From the NCBI GenBank assembly GCA_022710725.1, contig JAKLGK010000011.1, forward strand, positions 1 through 64,000: a stretch of DNA of 64,000 bases. Reading direction: 5' to 3'. Within the stretch, counting starts at the first letter, position 1. Each line of letters opens with the position of its first letter. Positions 1-8,323 of this stretch are shown piece by piece. The notes below the pieces were generated by a model. That model ran no database searches. It saw only the letters and a list, made by a program, of their open reading frames with translations, and was not told the DNA's origin. Both the position numbers and the translations under genes were made by a program. This DNA comes from Verrucomicrobiota bacterium. Lineage in GTDB: Bacteria > Verrucomicrobiota > Kiritimatiellia > CAIQIC01 > JAGNIJ01.

Positions 1-1343
1 TCGGTGACGGTCGTGGCGATCGCCGCGCCGCCGTGGAGCAGGCGGACCGTGACGCCGGTCACGCCGGGCTCGCCGAGGTCCTGCAGGCCGTCGCCGTCGT
101 TGTCGTACCACACCCGGTCGCCGATCTCGCCGCTGGCCCAGATGCCGAAGTCCACCTCGCGCACCTGCATGCCGGCGGTAAGCGTGATGGCCTCGGTGAG
201 CCCGGTGAGAGGATCGGCATCGCTGTTGCCGGCGTCCAGCAGGTTGCCCGTCTTGATCGTGGGATGATGGCGCGGCGGCAGGGAGGTCAGGTCAAACTGC
301 ACGCGATACGTCCCCGGAGCCAGGTTCTCGAACAGGTAGAGCCCGTTGGCGTCGGTGAGATTCGTGGCGATGATGTTTTCGCCGGCGTCGAGCAGGAAGA
401 CCCGGACATTTTCAGCGCCGTTCTCGCCCGGGCCGCCCTGCTGGCCGTCGAGGTCAAAATCAAACCAGACCTTGTCGCCGATGGACGGCGGGCGGGCCAG
501 GCCCAGGTCCCAGGACAGGTCCTGCTCCGACTCGCCGAGCGCGATGGTCTCGGTCAGGTCTGTCGCCGGGTCCGGGTCGCTGTCGTCCGGATCGGAAGAC
601 CCGGTCGGGCCGCGAAGGGTTGCGCTGTATCCCGCCGGATAAGTGCCATGGACAAAGGCCAGTTGATAGTCGCCGGCGATGAGGCGTTCGAAACGGTACT
701 GGCCCAGGGCGTCCGTCACGTTGGTGGCCACCGCCATCCCGTCGCGGTACAGGACGACCTGGACGCCGGCCACCCCGTCCTCGCCCGCATCCTGCTGCCC
801 GTCGCCGTCGAGATCGTCCCAGACGCGATCGCCCAACACCCCGTTCGTCGCGACGTCGAAATCCGCCTCGACCAGGTTGAAGTTCTCGTCTGCCCGGGTG
901 AGATGCGACTCCCCCCAACTGGAAACGAATTCGGGCACGTTGGTGGAGTCGAAGAAGCGGATATAGAGATGGTTGACGACCACCTCGGTGTCGTCCCAGG
1001 CGATCTGCATGTCGGACAGGATCGTGCCCAGGATATCGCCCCCACCGCCGCTGTAATACGGCTGGCCGACGATCGCCATGCCGAGCAGGACATCGTCGTT
1101 CTGAACGGAATCCGCGACGAAGCTGTTGCCCACCTGGGTCATCCCGTCGTTGACGGCATCCGCGCTGCCGAAAATAAGGACGACCGAGCCTTCGGGCAGC
1201 GGGTTATCCTCCGGGTCCTCAAGCGACATGCTGACGTAGGAGAGCAGGCTGATGATGTCGGCCTGCGCCGCGCAGACGAGCGCCATCATCACGCAGCACG
1301 CCAGGAGAATATGTTTTCTGCAATCCCAATGATGGCAGGCCAT
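1..1343 (-). CDS. secreted SdrD B-like repeat protein, C-terminus beyond left edge
   Basis: An open frame runs from the ATG at 1343 off the left edge (447 codons visible). A GGAGGA ribosome site lies just upstream and a near-consensus promoter about 100 bp further. Residues 1-25 look like a signal peptide ending CAAQA. Residues 26-165 match no family I know. From about residues 168, 286 and 405 there are three copies of a roughly 118-residue unit, each opening with a motif like GDRVWDDLDGDGQQDAGE and containing GVQVVLYRDG and TNVTDALGQYRFE. This is the SdrD B-like (Cna-B-type) immunoglobulin-fold domain found in stalks of surface and secreted proteins, where the aspartates bind calcium. It is probably exported; an anchoring or sorting domain would be in the missing C-terminus. 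The repeat family call is firm; the biological role is unknown. Confidence 0.85.
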   Translation of the reverse strand, partial: MACHHWDCRKHILLACCVMMALVCAAQADIISLLSYVSMSLEDPEDNPLPEGSVVLIFGSADAVNDGMTQVGNSFVADSVQNDDVLLGMAIVGQPYYSGGGGDILGTILSDMQIAWDDTEVVVNHLYIRFFDSTNVPEFVSSWGESHLTRADENFNLVEADFDVATNGVLGDRVWDDLDGDGQQDAGEDGVAGVQVVLYRDGMAVATNVTDALGQYRFERLIAGDYQLAFVHGTYPAGYSATLRGPTGSSDPDDSDPDPATDLTETIALGESEQDLSWDLGLARPPSIGDKVWFDFDLDGQQGGPGENGAENVRVFLLDAGENIIATNLTDANGLYLFENLAPGTYRVQFDLTSLPPRHHPTIKTGNLLDAGNSDADPLTGLTEAITLTAGMQVREVDFGIWASGEIGDRVWYDNDGDGLQDLGEPGVTGVTVRLLHGGAAIATTVT

Positions 1344-1446
1344 GCTTCCTCCACCTGTTTTCGCGCAGCCTGACTACACCACTTCTCCGGCCCTCCCAGA
1401 CCGGGAGACACTCCTCCCCCATCGATCAAATCAGGATTCTGGTATT

Positions 1447-1475
1447 TTTATAGGCCGCGTCGCCTGGGGTGTCAA
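1447..1475 (-). promoter_or_regulatory. sigma-70-type promoter of the SdrD B-like gene
   Basis: On the minus strand TTGACA (1470-1475) is followed by a 17-bp spacer and TATAAA (1447-1452), which is almost the housekeeping consensus. Transcription should start near 1440, giving a leader of about 97 nt before the ATG at 1343. The leader contains a 5-bp stem (CTCCC 1393-1397 with GGGAG 1403-1407). Confidence 0.75.
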
Positions 1476-1508
1476 CGGGGAAGTGCGCCGCGCAGGCCTT
1501 TTTTTTTG

Positions 1509-1533
1509 GATGTTGCGCCCCGCGCGGCAACAT
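1509..1533 (+). promoter_or_regulatory. inverted repeat upstream of tlpA-like gene
   Basis: ATGTTGC and GCAACAT form a 7-bp inverted repeat around a 10-nt GC-rich loop, 50 bp before the tlpA-like start. It could be an operator or an RNA hairpin in the leader. No T-run follows it on the plus strand, although a run of nine T precedes it, so on the minus strand it would have no terminator shape either. Confidence 0.3.
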
Positions 1534-1583
1534 GTTTTCGTAGGGGGCGAATGACCCGGGATGCCAACCAAGAAAGGCCCTGC

Positions 1584-2615
1584 ATGAAGATCCTCGCCTG
1601 CACCCTGATGGCGCTGCTTGCCGTTTCGGCCGCCAATGCGCTTGAAACAGGGGAAAAAGCCCCGCCCCTCAAGGTTGATCTGTGGCTGAACGGCGACGCC
1701 GTCAACCCCGCCGAGCCGGATGGTGAAACGCTTTACGTGATCGAGTTCTGGGCCACGTGGTGCCCCCCTTGCCGGAAGTCCATCCCCCATCTCAATGAAC
1801 TCCAGGCGAAATGGAAGGACCAGAAGGTGGTGATCGTAGGCATTTCGGACGAGCCGGAGGAAACAGTCCGTCCGTTCGCGGAGAAGATGAAGATGTCGTA
1901 CCACGTGGCCATCGACACCAACCGCGCCACGGTGGATGTCTACATGAAGGACGTTTCCGGGATCCCGCATGCGTTCGTCGTTAACCGCGATGGCGTCGTG
2001 GTGTGGTCCGGCCACCCGATGTCCGGGCTGGAGGAAACGGTCGACCAGCTGCTCGCGGGCACGTTCAACATGGAGGATGCAAAGGCCCTCCAGCGCACGG
2101 AGGACGAACTCCAGGAACTCATCATGGGCGGCGAGTATGAGAAGGCCGCGGAAAAGGCGGAGGAGCTGATCAAACAGGCCGGCCCCAAGATGGACTACTT
2201 CCAGATGCTGCTCGGCCTGCTGGCCCAGACGGGCGACAGCGCCCGGTTCCCTGAGATCTACGGGCGCATGCAGCAGGCGTTCGAGAACGACGCCGACTCG
2301 CTGAACACGCTGGCCTGGATCGCCTGCACATCGCCCTTTTCCATGTGCGATCTCGAAATCGCCGCGCGGGCCGCCGCCCGGGCGGTCCAGCTCTCCGAGC
2401 GCAAGGACGCCTCCCACCTCGACACGCTCGCGCGGGTCCACTACGCGCTGGGCATGCTGGACGAGGCCATCGCCGTGCAGCAGGAAGCCGTCGAAGCGTC
2501 GTCCGGCGAAGAGGAAGAGCGGGCCGACCTCCAGGCCACCCTGGCCTACTACCAAGCCGCCCGGGACACGCGCACCAAGCTGGCCGGCGAACTGGCGCCC
2601 GCCCCGGTGCACTGA
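1584..2615 (+). CDS. TlpA-family thiol-disulfide oxidoreductase with helical-repeat C-terminus
   Basis: 343 residues. The start at 1584 is chosen because it opens a signal peptide (cut near residue 19, SAANA) and has AGAAAGG a few bases upstream; an in-frame ATG at 1506 would bury the signal. The thioredoxin fold covers about residues 22-165, with the redox motif WCPPC at 59-63 in EFWATWCPPCRKS, followed by a cis-Pro region GIPHAFV. This is the TlpA/ResA class, which acts outside the cytoplasm to reduce or exchange disulfides. Residues about 170-343 are helical, with TPR-like units (ASHLDTLARVHYALGMLDEA), as in other PVC TlpA proteins that carry a TPR tail. The substrate is unknown. It is a single plus-strand gene between minus-strand genes. 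Confidence 0.85.
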   Translation: MKILACTLMALLAVSAANALETGEKAPPLKVDLWLNGDAVNPAEPDGETLYVIEFWATWCPPCRKSIPHLNELQAKWKDQKVVIVGISDEPEETVRPFAEKMKMSYHVAIDTNRATVDVYMKDVSGIPHAFVVNRDGVVVWSGHPMSGLEETVDQLLAGTFNMEDAKALQRTEDELQELIMGGEYEKAAEKAEELIKQAGPKMDYFQMLLGLLAQTGDSARFPEIYGRMQQAFENDADSLNTLAWIACTSPFSMCDLEIAARAAARAVQLSERKDASHLDTLARVHYALGMLDEAIAVQQEAVEASSGEEEERADLQATLAYYQAARDTRTKLAGELAPAPVH

Positions 2616-2636
2616 CGGGGCCGCCCGCCCGCGGGC

Positions 2637-2726
2637 TCACAGCCAGCGGAAGCGCTTCATAAGGTACAGCAGCGCCGCAACGATGGCGAAGGCGGCGGCC
2701 CAGAAAATCGGCATCCACCCAGGCAT
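2637..2726 (-). CDS. 29-residue single-pass membrane peptide
   Basis: A short frame starts at ATG 2726, with GAGGGA 5-6 nt upstream, and ends at TGA 2637-2639. The peptide begins MPGWMPIFW, has an uninterrupted hydrophobic stretch of about 18 residues (IFWAAAFAIVAALLYLM) and ends KRFRWL. A basic tail after one helix suggests the C-terminus is cytoplasmic. It follows the MscS-like gene on the same strand after 67 bp, so it could be co-transcribed. Its shape is like CcmD, CcoQ or other small helper subunits, but no residue pattern identifies it. The case rests only on ribosome site, hydropathy and position. Confidence 0.45.
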   Translation of the reverse strand: MPGWMPIFWAAAFAIVAALLYLMKRFRWL

Positions 2727-2793
2727 ACCATCCCTCGGTGTCCGCTCCGGCCGCGCCCGGCATGCCCGCAAGGTAAGCCGCCGCAACGGCCCG

Positions 2794-4446
2794 TCAAGTC
2801 GCCTGGTGCACCGTGAGCTGCGGGAACGGGATATCCCACGCCCTTTCGTTGCAGGCCTCGACGAGGATGCGCTGGATCTCGCTGTGCAGGGCCCCGGCCT
2901 GCGGCGCGAGCTCGCCCTTCACGTCGACGCGGATCTCATAATCCAGCGAGGAGGCGCCCGCCGCCTTCAGGGAGACCTGTGCGTCGAGCACCCTCTCCCG
3001 GCCGAAGTTCTTCACCAGTTCGCTCTCGAGCCGCTCCCGCATCGCGCGGGGGACCTCCGTCGTCGCGATGGCCTGGTGCCGGTAGCCGATCCCGAAGGTC
3101 TCGACGACCCGGAAGTTGGTGCTCAGGTTCCGCGGATTCAACTGCACGAACGCCGCCGTCGGGTACACGGTCTGCGCGCCGCCCAGCGCCACCAGCTGCA
3201 CGGAGCTCGGGGTCTGGTAGGCGACGCGCCCGGCCTGTCCGTCCGACAGTTCCACCCAGTCGCCCGGCCGCGTGGGGAACCATTCCTCCCGCTCGCCGGG
3301 GGGGCGCGAATAGCGCCCGACCAGGGCCAGCACGGGCAGCATCTGCACGCCGCCGTCCAGCAGCGGGTTCACCAGCCGCGCGGAAAACCCAAGCGCGTCC
3401 ACGCGGTAGGGTATTCCCTCCCACTCCAGGCGATGGCCCTCCCGTACGGTGCCGATGTTCAGCGCGAGTTTCATCATTTCCATGTGCTGCGGCAGCGTGC
3501 GGATCCCCGCCCAGCCGATGCCCAGCAGGAAGATCACGACGAGGCCGAGCAGGAACCAGTCGCCGACCATGTTGAAGACCAGCAGCATCGCCAGCAGGCC
3601 GCCCAGAATGCTGGCGAGGTGCAGGACCAGCGCCGCGAGGCGGGAGCGGAAGTTCTTGGCTTTCTTGCGCCGGCGGGAGAACGCCGCCAGCCCGCGCAGC
3701 CCGAAGAAGACCGCGCAGAAGGCCCCGATCCCGTACACGAGGTTGAGGCCGCGGGTGCGCACGAAGTTCTTGGCGTAGCCGGTGGTGGAGTCGAGCAGCG
3801 ACTTCTTCTGGCCAAGGCGGTTTTGCAGCTGGAGTTGCAGCGCCTTGTGCTCGTTGGCCGCGTTGTCGCGCAGGCGCGTCCAGTAGGTCAGCCGCTCGTC
3901 GAGCCGGGCCTGGAGCGCCGGGGACTCCGCCTGGCCGCGCAGGCGCTCGATGTTCGCCACCGCGGTTTCCGCCAGCGCCAGCCGCTCGCCCACGTCGGCG
4001 ATCTTTTCCCGCAGCATGCCGATCGCGCGGGTTTCCGCCGTCGCGGCCTCGAACTCGGCCATGATCGGCTTGAGCAGCTTGCCCAGTTCCTGCTGCCAGT
4101 CAAAACCGGTCTTGGCCTCCTCCACGAAAGGCGACAGGTCGATGTCCACGGCGAACCGCTCGAACTGGCGGCGTGACTCCTCGACTTCCGCGCGCAGTTC
4201 CTTCAGGCGGTCCGCGAGTTCCTGCCGGGTCACGTCGTCCGGCGCCGCGATCAATTGCTGCTGGACCCGGGCCGCCTCCTGTTCCTGGCTCAGGATGGTC
4301 TGCAGCAGGGCTTCCAGGGACTGGACGGCGCCTGCCTGGGAGTCCACGGACTCCGTTGCCGTCGGCGCATCGGCCTGTCCGCGGCCGACAGGAACCGGAC
4401 CCAGCGCAACGATCCCAAACACTCCCAGCCAAAGAATACGTTTCAT
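2794..4446 (-). CDS. MscS-family mechanosensitive channel with long periplasmic coiled coil
   Basis: 550 residues. A signal peptide (1-24) is followed by a long heptad-rich helical region (about 40-225, many Glu/Gln/Arg/Leu). Three transmembrane helices lie at about 233-256, 269-295 and 296-316. The rest is the cytoplasmic MscS beta/alpha-beta part: GTVREGHRLEWEGIPYRVD resembles the family's first beta domain and IGYRHQAIATTEVPRAMRE the vestibule. Such channels open on membrane tension and release solutes during hypo-osmotic shock. The large N-terminal extracytoplasmic coiled coil places it with the long MscK/MscM-like or YbdG-type members rather than with the 280-residue MscS. It is transcribed away from the ribosomal terminator at 4954, with its own unidentified promoter. 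Confidence 0.75.
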   Translation of the reverse strand: MKRILWLGVFGIVALGPVPVGRGQADAPTATESVDSQAGAVQSLEALLQTILSQEQEAARVQQQLIAAPDDVTRQELADRLKELRAEVEESRRQFERFAVDIDLSPFVEEAKTGFDWQQELGKLLKPIMAEFEAATAETRAIGMLREKIADVGERLALAETAVANIERLRGQAESPALQARLDERLTYWTRLRDNAANEHKALQLQLQNRLGQKKSLLDSTTGYAKNFVRTRGLNLVYGIGAFCAVFFGLRGLAAFSRRRKKAKNFRSRLAALVLHLASILGGLLAMLLVFNMVGDWFLLGLVVIFLLGIGWAGIRTLPQHMEMMKLALNIGTVREGHRLEWEGIPYRVDALGFSARLVNPLLDGGVQMLPVLALVGRYSRPPGEREEWFPTRPGDWVELSDGQAGRVAYQTPSSVQLVALGGAQTVYPTAAFVQLNPRNLSTNFRVVETFGIGYRHQAIATTEVPRAMRERLESELVKNFGRERVLDAQVSLKAAGASSLDYEIRVDVKGELAPQAGALHSEIQRILVEACNERAWDIPFPQLTVHQAT

Positions 4447-4540
4447 GCGCCCCCCCCTTCACCAAGCCTTGTATGTCCGCAATTAAGCACACCGCTCCCT
4501 GCAAGTAAATCCATCACTGCCGACACGGCTCCCTTTCTCC

Positions 4541-4980
4541 ATGCTTGTCTTGCGCCGCGCCTTTCGGCAGTTTTCCGCCATGAAGGCCCTGTTATTCCCC
4601 GGCATGGCGCGGCGGCTCCTCCTTGCATCGATCGGACATGCCGGCGCTTTCCCCGTGGCTCCGGCCACGCGAACCCCGCCCTCGCCCCACGCTCGAACGG
4701 CTTGTTCCTGCTGGTGTACACCGAAATCCGGTCTGCCGCTGCTTTACGCCGCCAACTGCGTCCTGTTCCTGGCCGGGGCCTTGATGACGCGCTCCTGGCT
4801 CTACACGATCCTCAACGGGGTATTGCTGGTCCTCGTCGCGTTGACGGGGGTCTCCCTGCTGCGGATGAAGAAGCCGTTGCAGGCAGGTTTCGCCCCCGCC
4901 CGCTTTGCGCATCAAGCGCCGGCCGTCCGCGCGGCAAGGCAGGTTGGCCAGTCAAAAAACGAACGCCCCTTGATGGATGA
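4541..4980 (+). other. spacer with a hydrophobic open frame, possible decayed membrane gene
   Basis: The interval 4447-4953 has no convincing gene. One plus-strand frame open from ATG 4541 contains two good membrane helices at about 4730-4870 (LLYAANCVLFLAGALMT and YTILNGVLLVLVALTGVSLL, then RMKKP). Its upstream part reads as Pro/Arg/Ala-rich filler with no visible ribosome site. The frame has no stop until 5248, inside rplQ on the other strand, so an intact gene would overlap rplQ and its terminator. A frameshifted remnant of a small membrane protein, or chance hydrophobicity in GC-rich DNA, both fit. Confidence 0.25.
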
Positions 4981-4993
4981 TATCAAGGGGCGT
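4954..4993 (-). terminator. intrinsic terminator of the ribosomal superoperon
   Basis: A perfect 12-bp stem (4963-4974 with 4982-4993, 7-nt loop) is followed on the minus strand by TTCGTTTTTTG. It stands 25 bp after the rplQ stop codon and is the first strong terminator seen since the promoter region near 36.8 kb. Confidence 0.9.
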
Positions 4994-5018
4994 CGCCGTT
5001 CTTCAACGGATACGGGAA

Positions 5019-5507
5019 TCAGGCCTTGGCCTTCGACTTCTCCGCGGCCTTTTTCTCGGTTTTCTTGTCGGCCTTCTTTTCCGGGGCCTTGGCCTCGGGC
5101 TTTTCGCCGGGCTTTTCCTTCTTGTCCTTCTTCTTGGCCTTCGGCTGGGGCACGAAGTTCACCCATTCCAGCAGCGCGGTCTCGGCGCCATCGCCCAGCC
5201 GCTGCCCCAGGCGCACGATGCGGGTGTAGCCGCCCTGCCGGTCCTTGAACGCGGGGCCGAGCTGCTCGAACAGCGCGGCCACGGCGTCCTGATTGTGCAG
5301 GCGGGCGACCGCCGCCCGGCGCGAGGCCAGGGTGTTGCGCTTGGCCAGGGTCACCATCCGCTCCGCCAGCCGCCGCGCGGCCTTGGCCTTGACGACGGTG
5401 GTCTGGATGCGCCGGGCGAGGACGAGGTGGCTGACCAGGCTGCCCAGCAGTTCGTCCCGGTGGGCCGCCGTGCGGCCCAGTTTCAACGTGTCTTTGCGAT
5501 GTCGCAT
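5019..5507 (-). CDS. rplQ: 50S ribosomal protein L17
   Basis: 162 residues. The core (1-125) starts MRHRKDTLKLGRTAAHRDEL and is typical bL17, which lies near the exit of the peptide tunnel on the large subunit. After about residue 123 there is a 40-residue tail made almost only of Lys, Ala, Glu and Pro; bL17 is usually 115-130 residues. It is the last gene of the alpha cluster, 24 bp after rpoA, and is followed by the terminator at 4954-4993. The tail is probably a disordered rRNA- or solvent-facing extension. Confidence 0.96.
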   Translation of the reverse strand: MRHRKDTLKLGRTAAHRDELLGSLVSHLVLARRIQTTVVKAKAARRLAERMVTLAKRNTLASRRAAVARLHNQDAVAALFEQLGPAFKDRQGGYTRIVRLGQRLGDGAETALLEWVNFVPQPKAKKKDKKEKPGEKPEAKAPEKKADKKTEKKAAEKSKAKA

Positions 5508-5531
5508 GAGAGGGTCCCTTCCCGTCCGGCC

Positions 5532-6554
5532 TTACTCGGCCGGCTCTTCCTTGACTTCGACTTCCAGCGGCTTGAGGACGTCGGCATCGAAGCTCATGCC
5601 GAGCGTCAGGCCGAGTTCGCTCAACTTCTGCTTGATCTCGTTGAGCGACTTGCGGCCGAAGTTGCGGTACTTGAGCATCTCGGCCTCGGTCTTCTGGGCC
5701 AGCTGGCCGACCGTCGTGATGTTGGCGTTGTTCAGGCAGTTCGCGGCGCGCACGCTCAACTCGATCTCGTTGACGCTGATGTTCAGGCGCCGGCGCAGCT
5801 CCTCGCGCTCGGGGTTGATCTCGGGCGTCGCCTCGGCGATCTCGATCTCCTCGTGCTCCGGGCTGACGAAGACGTCGAGGTGATGGCGCAGGAGCGCGGC
5901 GGACACGGCGAGCGACTCGTCCGGCGTCTGGCGTCCGTCCGTCCAGACCTCGAGGATCAGCCGGTCGTAGTCCGTGCGGCGGCCGACGCGGGTGTTCTCC
6001 ACCGTGTACTTCACGCGGCGCACCGGGGAGAAGAGCGAGTCGATCGGGATCAGGCCGATCTCCTGCTCCTCCTTCTTGTTCCACTCGGCGGGGCAGTAGC
6101 CGCGGCCGATCTTGATCTCGAGTTCCGCGTCGAACTTGCCGTCCTTGTCCAGCGTGGCGATCTTGTGGTCGGGATTGAGCACCTCGACCATGCTGTCCAC
6201 CTGGATGTCGCCGGCCTTGACCTCGCCAGGGCCCTTGACGCTGATCCGCAGCTTGCGGGGCGCGCGGCTGTACATCTTGAGGAGCACCTGCTTGAGGTTG
6301 AGGATGACGTCGGTGACGTCCTCGACCATGCCGGGCAGGGTGCTGAACTCGTGCTGGACGCCCTCGATCTTCACGGACGCGATGGCCGCGCCTTCGATCG
6401 AGGAGAGCAGCACGCGGCGGAGCGAGTTCCCGAGGGTCCGGCCGTAGCCGGCCTCGAAGGGCTCCGCGATGAACTTGCCATAGTTGGGGGCTGCCGCGGC
6501 CTCGTCCTTGACGATGCGCTTCGGCATTTCGAACCGGGCCAGACGTACGGGCAT
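5532..6554 (-). CDS. rpoA: DNA-directed RNA polymerase alpha subunit
   Basis: 340 residues from the ATG at 6554, which has GGGAGGAA ideally spaced; an in-frame GTG/ATG at 6590 lacks a site. The N-terminal dimerisation domain holds the alpha motif GYGRTLGNSLRRVLLSSIEG; the C-terminal domain has the HhH-type segment SVRAANCLNNANITTVGQLA that touches UP-element DNA and activators. Alpha nucleates assembly of beta and beta-prime, both encoded 17 kb upstream in the same gene run. It sits between rpsD and rplQ, as in most bacteria. Confidence 0.97.
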   Translation of the reverse strand: MPVRLARFEMPKRIVKDEAAAAPNYGKFIAEPFEAGYGRTLGNSLRRVLLSSIEGAAIASVKIEGVQHEFSTLPGMVEDVTDVILNLKQVLLKMYSRAPRKLRISVKGPGEVKAGDIQVDSMVEVLNPDHKIATLDKDGKFDAELEIKIGRGYCPAEWNKKEEQEIGLIPIDSLFSPVRRVKYTVENTRVGRRTDYDRLILEVWTDGRQTPDESLAVSAALLRHHLDVFVSPEHEEIEIAEATPEINPEREELRRRLNISVNEIELSVRAANCLNNANITTVGQLAQKTEAEMLKYRNFGRKSLNEIKQKLSELGLTLGMSFDADVLKPLEVEVKEEPAE

Positions 6555-6609
6555 GACTTTCCTCCCAGGGCCGGGCGTTAGCCGGCCCATATGGTGTTAA
6601 CGGACCTGC

Positions 6610-7236
6610 TTACTTCGAATACAACTCGACGATCAACTGCTCGCGGACCACCGGCGCGATCTCGTCGCGGGTGGGCGCGTGCAGCACCTCGCCGCGGGCG
6701 TTGGCGCGGTCGAGCGCCAGCCAGCCGACGATGCCGCGGCTCTCCGCGACCTCCATGTGGCGGTTGGCGTACTCGCGGCTCTGCGCGCGGTCGCGCACCT
6801 GCACGATGTCGCCCGCCTTCAGCTGGAGGGACGGGATGTCCACCTTGTTGCCGTTGACCTGGATGTGGCCGTGCCGGACGAACTGCCGGGCGGCCCGGCG
6901 CGACGGGGCGAAGCCCAGCCGGAAGACGACGTTGTCCAGCCGGCACTCGAGCGACTGCAGCAGGGTCTCGCCGGTGACGCCGCGCTTGCGGAGCGCGCGG
7001 GTGAAAAAGAGGTGGAACTGGCCTTCCTGCATGCCGTACATGCGGCGGAGGCGCTGCTTCTCGCGCAGTTGCACGCCGTAGTCCGAAAGCTTGCTGCGGC
7101 GCTGGCCGTGCATGCCGGGCGCGGAGCGCCCCGTTTCGATCGGGCACTTGGCCATGAAACACCGGTCGCCCTTGAGGAAGAGCTTCATGCCCTCCCGGCG
7201 GCACATCCTGCAAACGGGTCCCGTATATCTGCCCAT
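6610..7236 (-). CDS. rpsD: 30S ribosomal protein S4
   Basis: 208 residues. uS4 binds the 5' domain of 16S rRNA as a primary assembly protein. The N-terminus keeps four cysteines at about 9, 12, 26 and 31 (CRMC, then CFMAKC), so this is the zinc-binding C+ form. The S4 RNA-binding motif is seen in LECRLDNVVFRLGFAPSRRA and ARQFVRHGHIQVNG. It sits between rpsK and rpoA. In E. coli S4 represses the alpha operon; no matching target RNA was sought here. Confidence 0.97.
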   Translation of the reverse strand: MGRYTGPVCRMCRREGMKLFLKGDRCFMAKCPIETGRSAPGMHGQRRSKLSDYGVQLREKQRLRRMYGMQEGQFHLFFTRALRKRGVTGETLLQSLECRLDNVVFRLGFAPSRRAARQFVRHGHIQVNGNKVDIPSLQLKAGDIVQVRDRAQSREYANRHMEVAESRGIVGWLALDRANARGEVLHAPTRDEIAPVVREQLIVELYSK

Positions 7237-7266
7237 GAACTCTGCCTCGCTTTCTCGGAGAACTTC

Positions 7267-7776
7267 CTACACGCGCCGCCGCTTGGGCGGCCGGCACCCG
7301 TTGTGCGGGACCGGGGTGATGTCCTTGATGACGGTGATCGTCAGGCCGGCGGACTGGATGGCGCGGATCGCCGATTCGCGGCCGGCGCCCGGGCCCTGGA
7401 TCCGCACCTCGACCTCGTGCATCCCGAAGCCGATCGCCTGTCGCGCGGCTTCCTGGGCGACGACGGTGGCGGCGTAGGCCGTGCTGCGGCGCGAACCCTT
7501 GAAGCCACAGCGGCCCGCCGTGCTCCAGCAGACCACGGCGCCGCGCATGTCGGTGATGGTGACCATCGTGTTGTTGAACGTCGCGCGGACGTACACGACC
7601 CCCACGGGGACGGTGCGCGCGCCCTTGACGGCCTTCCGCTTGACGGGTTTGGCGGCCTCGCCCTCCGCCGCGGGCGCGGCGCCCTCGGCCGGGACGGCCC
7701 CCGGAGCGGCGGCTTCCGCCACGGCCGCTTCCGCGGGCGGCGCCTTGACTTCCTGCTTCTCTTTTTCGTCTGCCAT
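7267..7776 (-). CDS. rpsK: 30S ribosomal protein S11 with Ala-rich N-terminal extension
   Basis: 169 residues from ATG 7776; a GTG two codons upstream is the alternative. uS11 is normally about 130 residues and lines the platform near the E-site mRNA. The core (about 45-169) is standard: VYVRATFNNTMVTITDMRG, GCRPPKRRRV at the end. The first 45 residues are an Ala/Glu/Pro/Lys low-complexity stretch (repeated AAPAAEGEAA-like text) before PVKRKAVKGARTVP. The extension would protrude from the platform. It lies between rpsM and rpsD. Confidence 0.96.
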   Translation of the reverse strand: MADEKEKQEVKAPPAEAAVAEAAAPGAVPAEGAAPAAEGEAAKPVKRKAVKGARTVPVGVVYVRATFNNTMVTITDMRGAVVCWSTAGRCGFKGSRRSTAYAATVVAQEAARQAIGFGMHEVEVRIQGPGAGRESAIRAIQSAGLTITVIKDITPVPHNGCRPPKRRRV

Positions 7777-7796
7777 ACGCACCTTGTCCTTTGAAA

Positions 7797-8198
7797 TTAC
7801 TCTTTATCCGACTTGACCTCGGACCGGGCTTCCTTGCCGCGGACCGCGCCGACCGTCTTGCGCGGGCCCTTGCGCGTCCGCGCGTTGGTGCTCGTCCGCT
7901 GGCCGCGAACGGGCAGGCCCTTGCGGTGCCGCGAACCCCGGTAGCAACCGATGCCGATGAGCCGGCGGATGTTGGAGGCCACCTCGCGGCGGAGGTCGCC
8001 TTCCAGGTTGTAGCCCTGGAGGGCGTTGGAAATGCCGGTGATCTCCTCGTCCGTCAGCTCGTCCGCCTTCTTGGCCGGGTTGATCCCGGCCTGGGCGACG
8101 ACCTGGCGCGCGCGCGTCAGCCCGATGCCGTAAATGTACCGCAACGCGTATTCGACCCGCTTCTTGCCGGGTATCTCGATGCCGAGCACTCTGGGCAT
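7797..8198 (-). CDS. rpsM: 30S ribosomal protein S13
   Basis: 133 residues, normal for uS13, the head protein that forms the B1 bridges with the large subunit and contacts P-site tRNA. It shows [20 protein letters not shown] at the start, the HhH region [14 protein letters not shown], and the basic tail [15 protein letters not shown]. It follows rpmJ by 11 bp and starts the alpha cluster order rpsM-rpsK-rpsD-rpoA-rplQ. Confidence 0.97.
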   Translation of the reverse strand: MPRVLGIEIPGKKRVEYALRYIYGIGLTRARQVVAQAGINPAKKADELTDEEITGISNALQGYNLEGDLRREVASNIRRLIGIGCYRGSRHRKGLPVRGQRTSTNARTRKGPRKTVGAVRGKEARSEVKSDKE

Positions 8199-8209
8199 GT
8201 CTTCCTCCG

Positions 8210-8323
8210 TTAACCCTGGCGCTGCTTGTGACGCGGATTATTGCAGATCACGCGCACCACCCGTTTCCGGCGCACCACTTTGCACCGCTCGCAGATTCGC
8301 TTGACTGAACTTCGTACCTTCAT
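8210..8323 (-). CDS. rpmJ: 50S ribosomal protein L36
   Basis: 37 residues, ATG 8323 to TAA 8210-8212. It begins [20 protein letters not shown] and continues [17 protein letters not shown]. The Cys-x2-Cys, Cys and His set of the zinc-ribbon (C+) form of bL36 is complete. Its ATG overlaps the infA stop as ATGA, so the two are translationally coupled. Confidence 0.96.
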   Translation of the reverse strand: MKVRSSVKRICERCKVVRRKRVVRVICNNPRHKQRQG

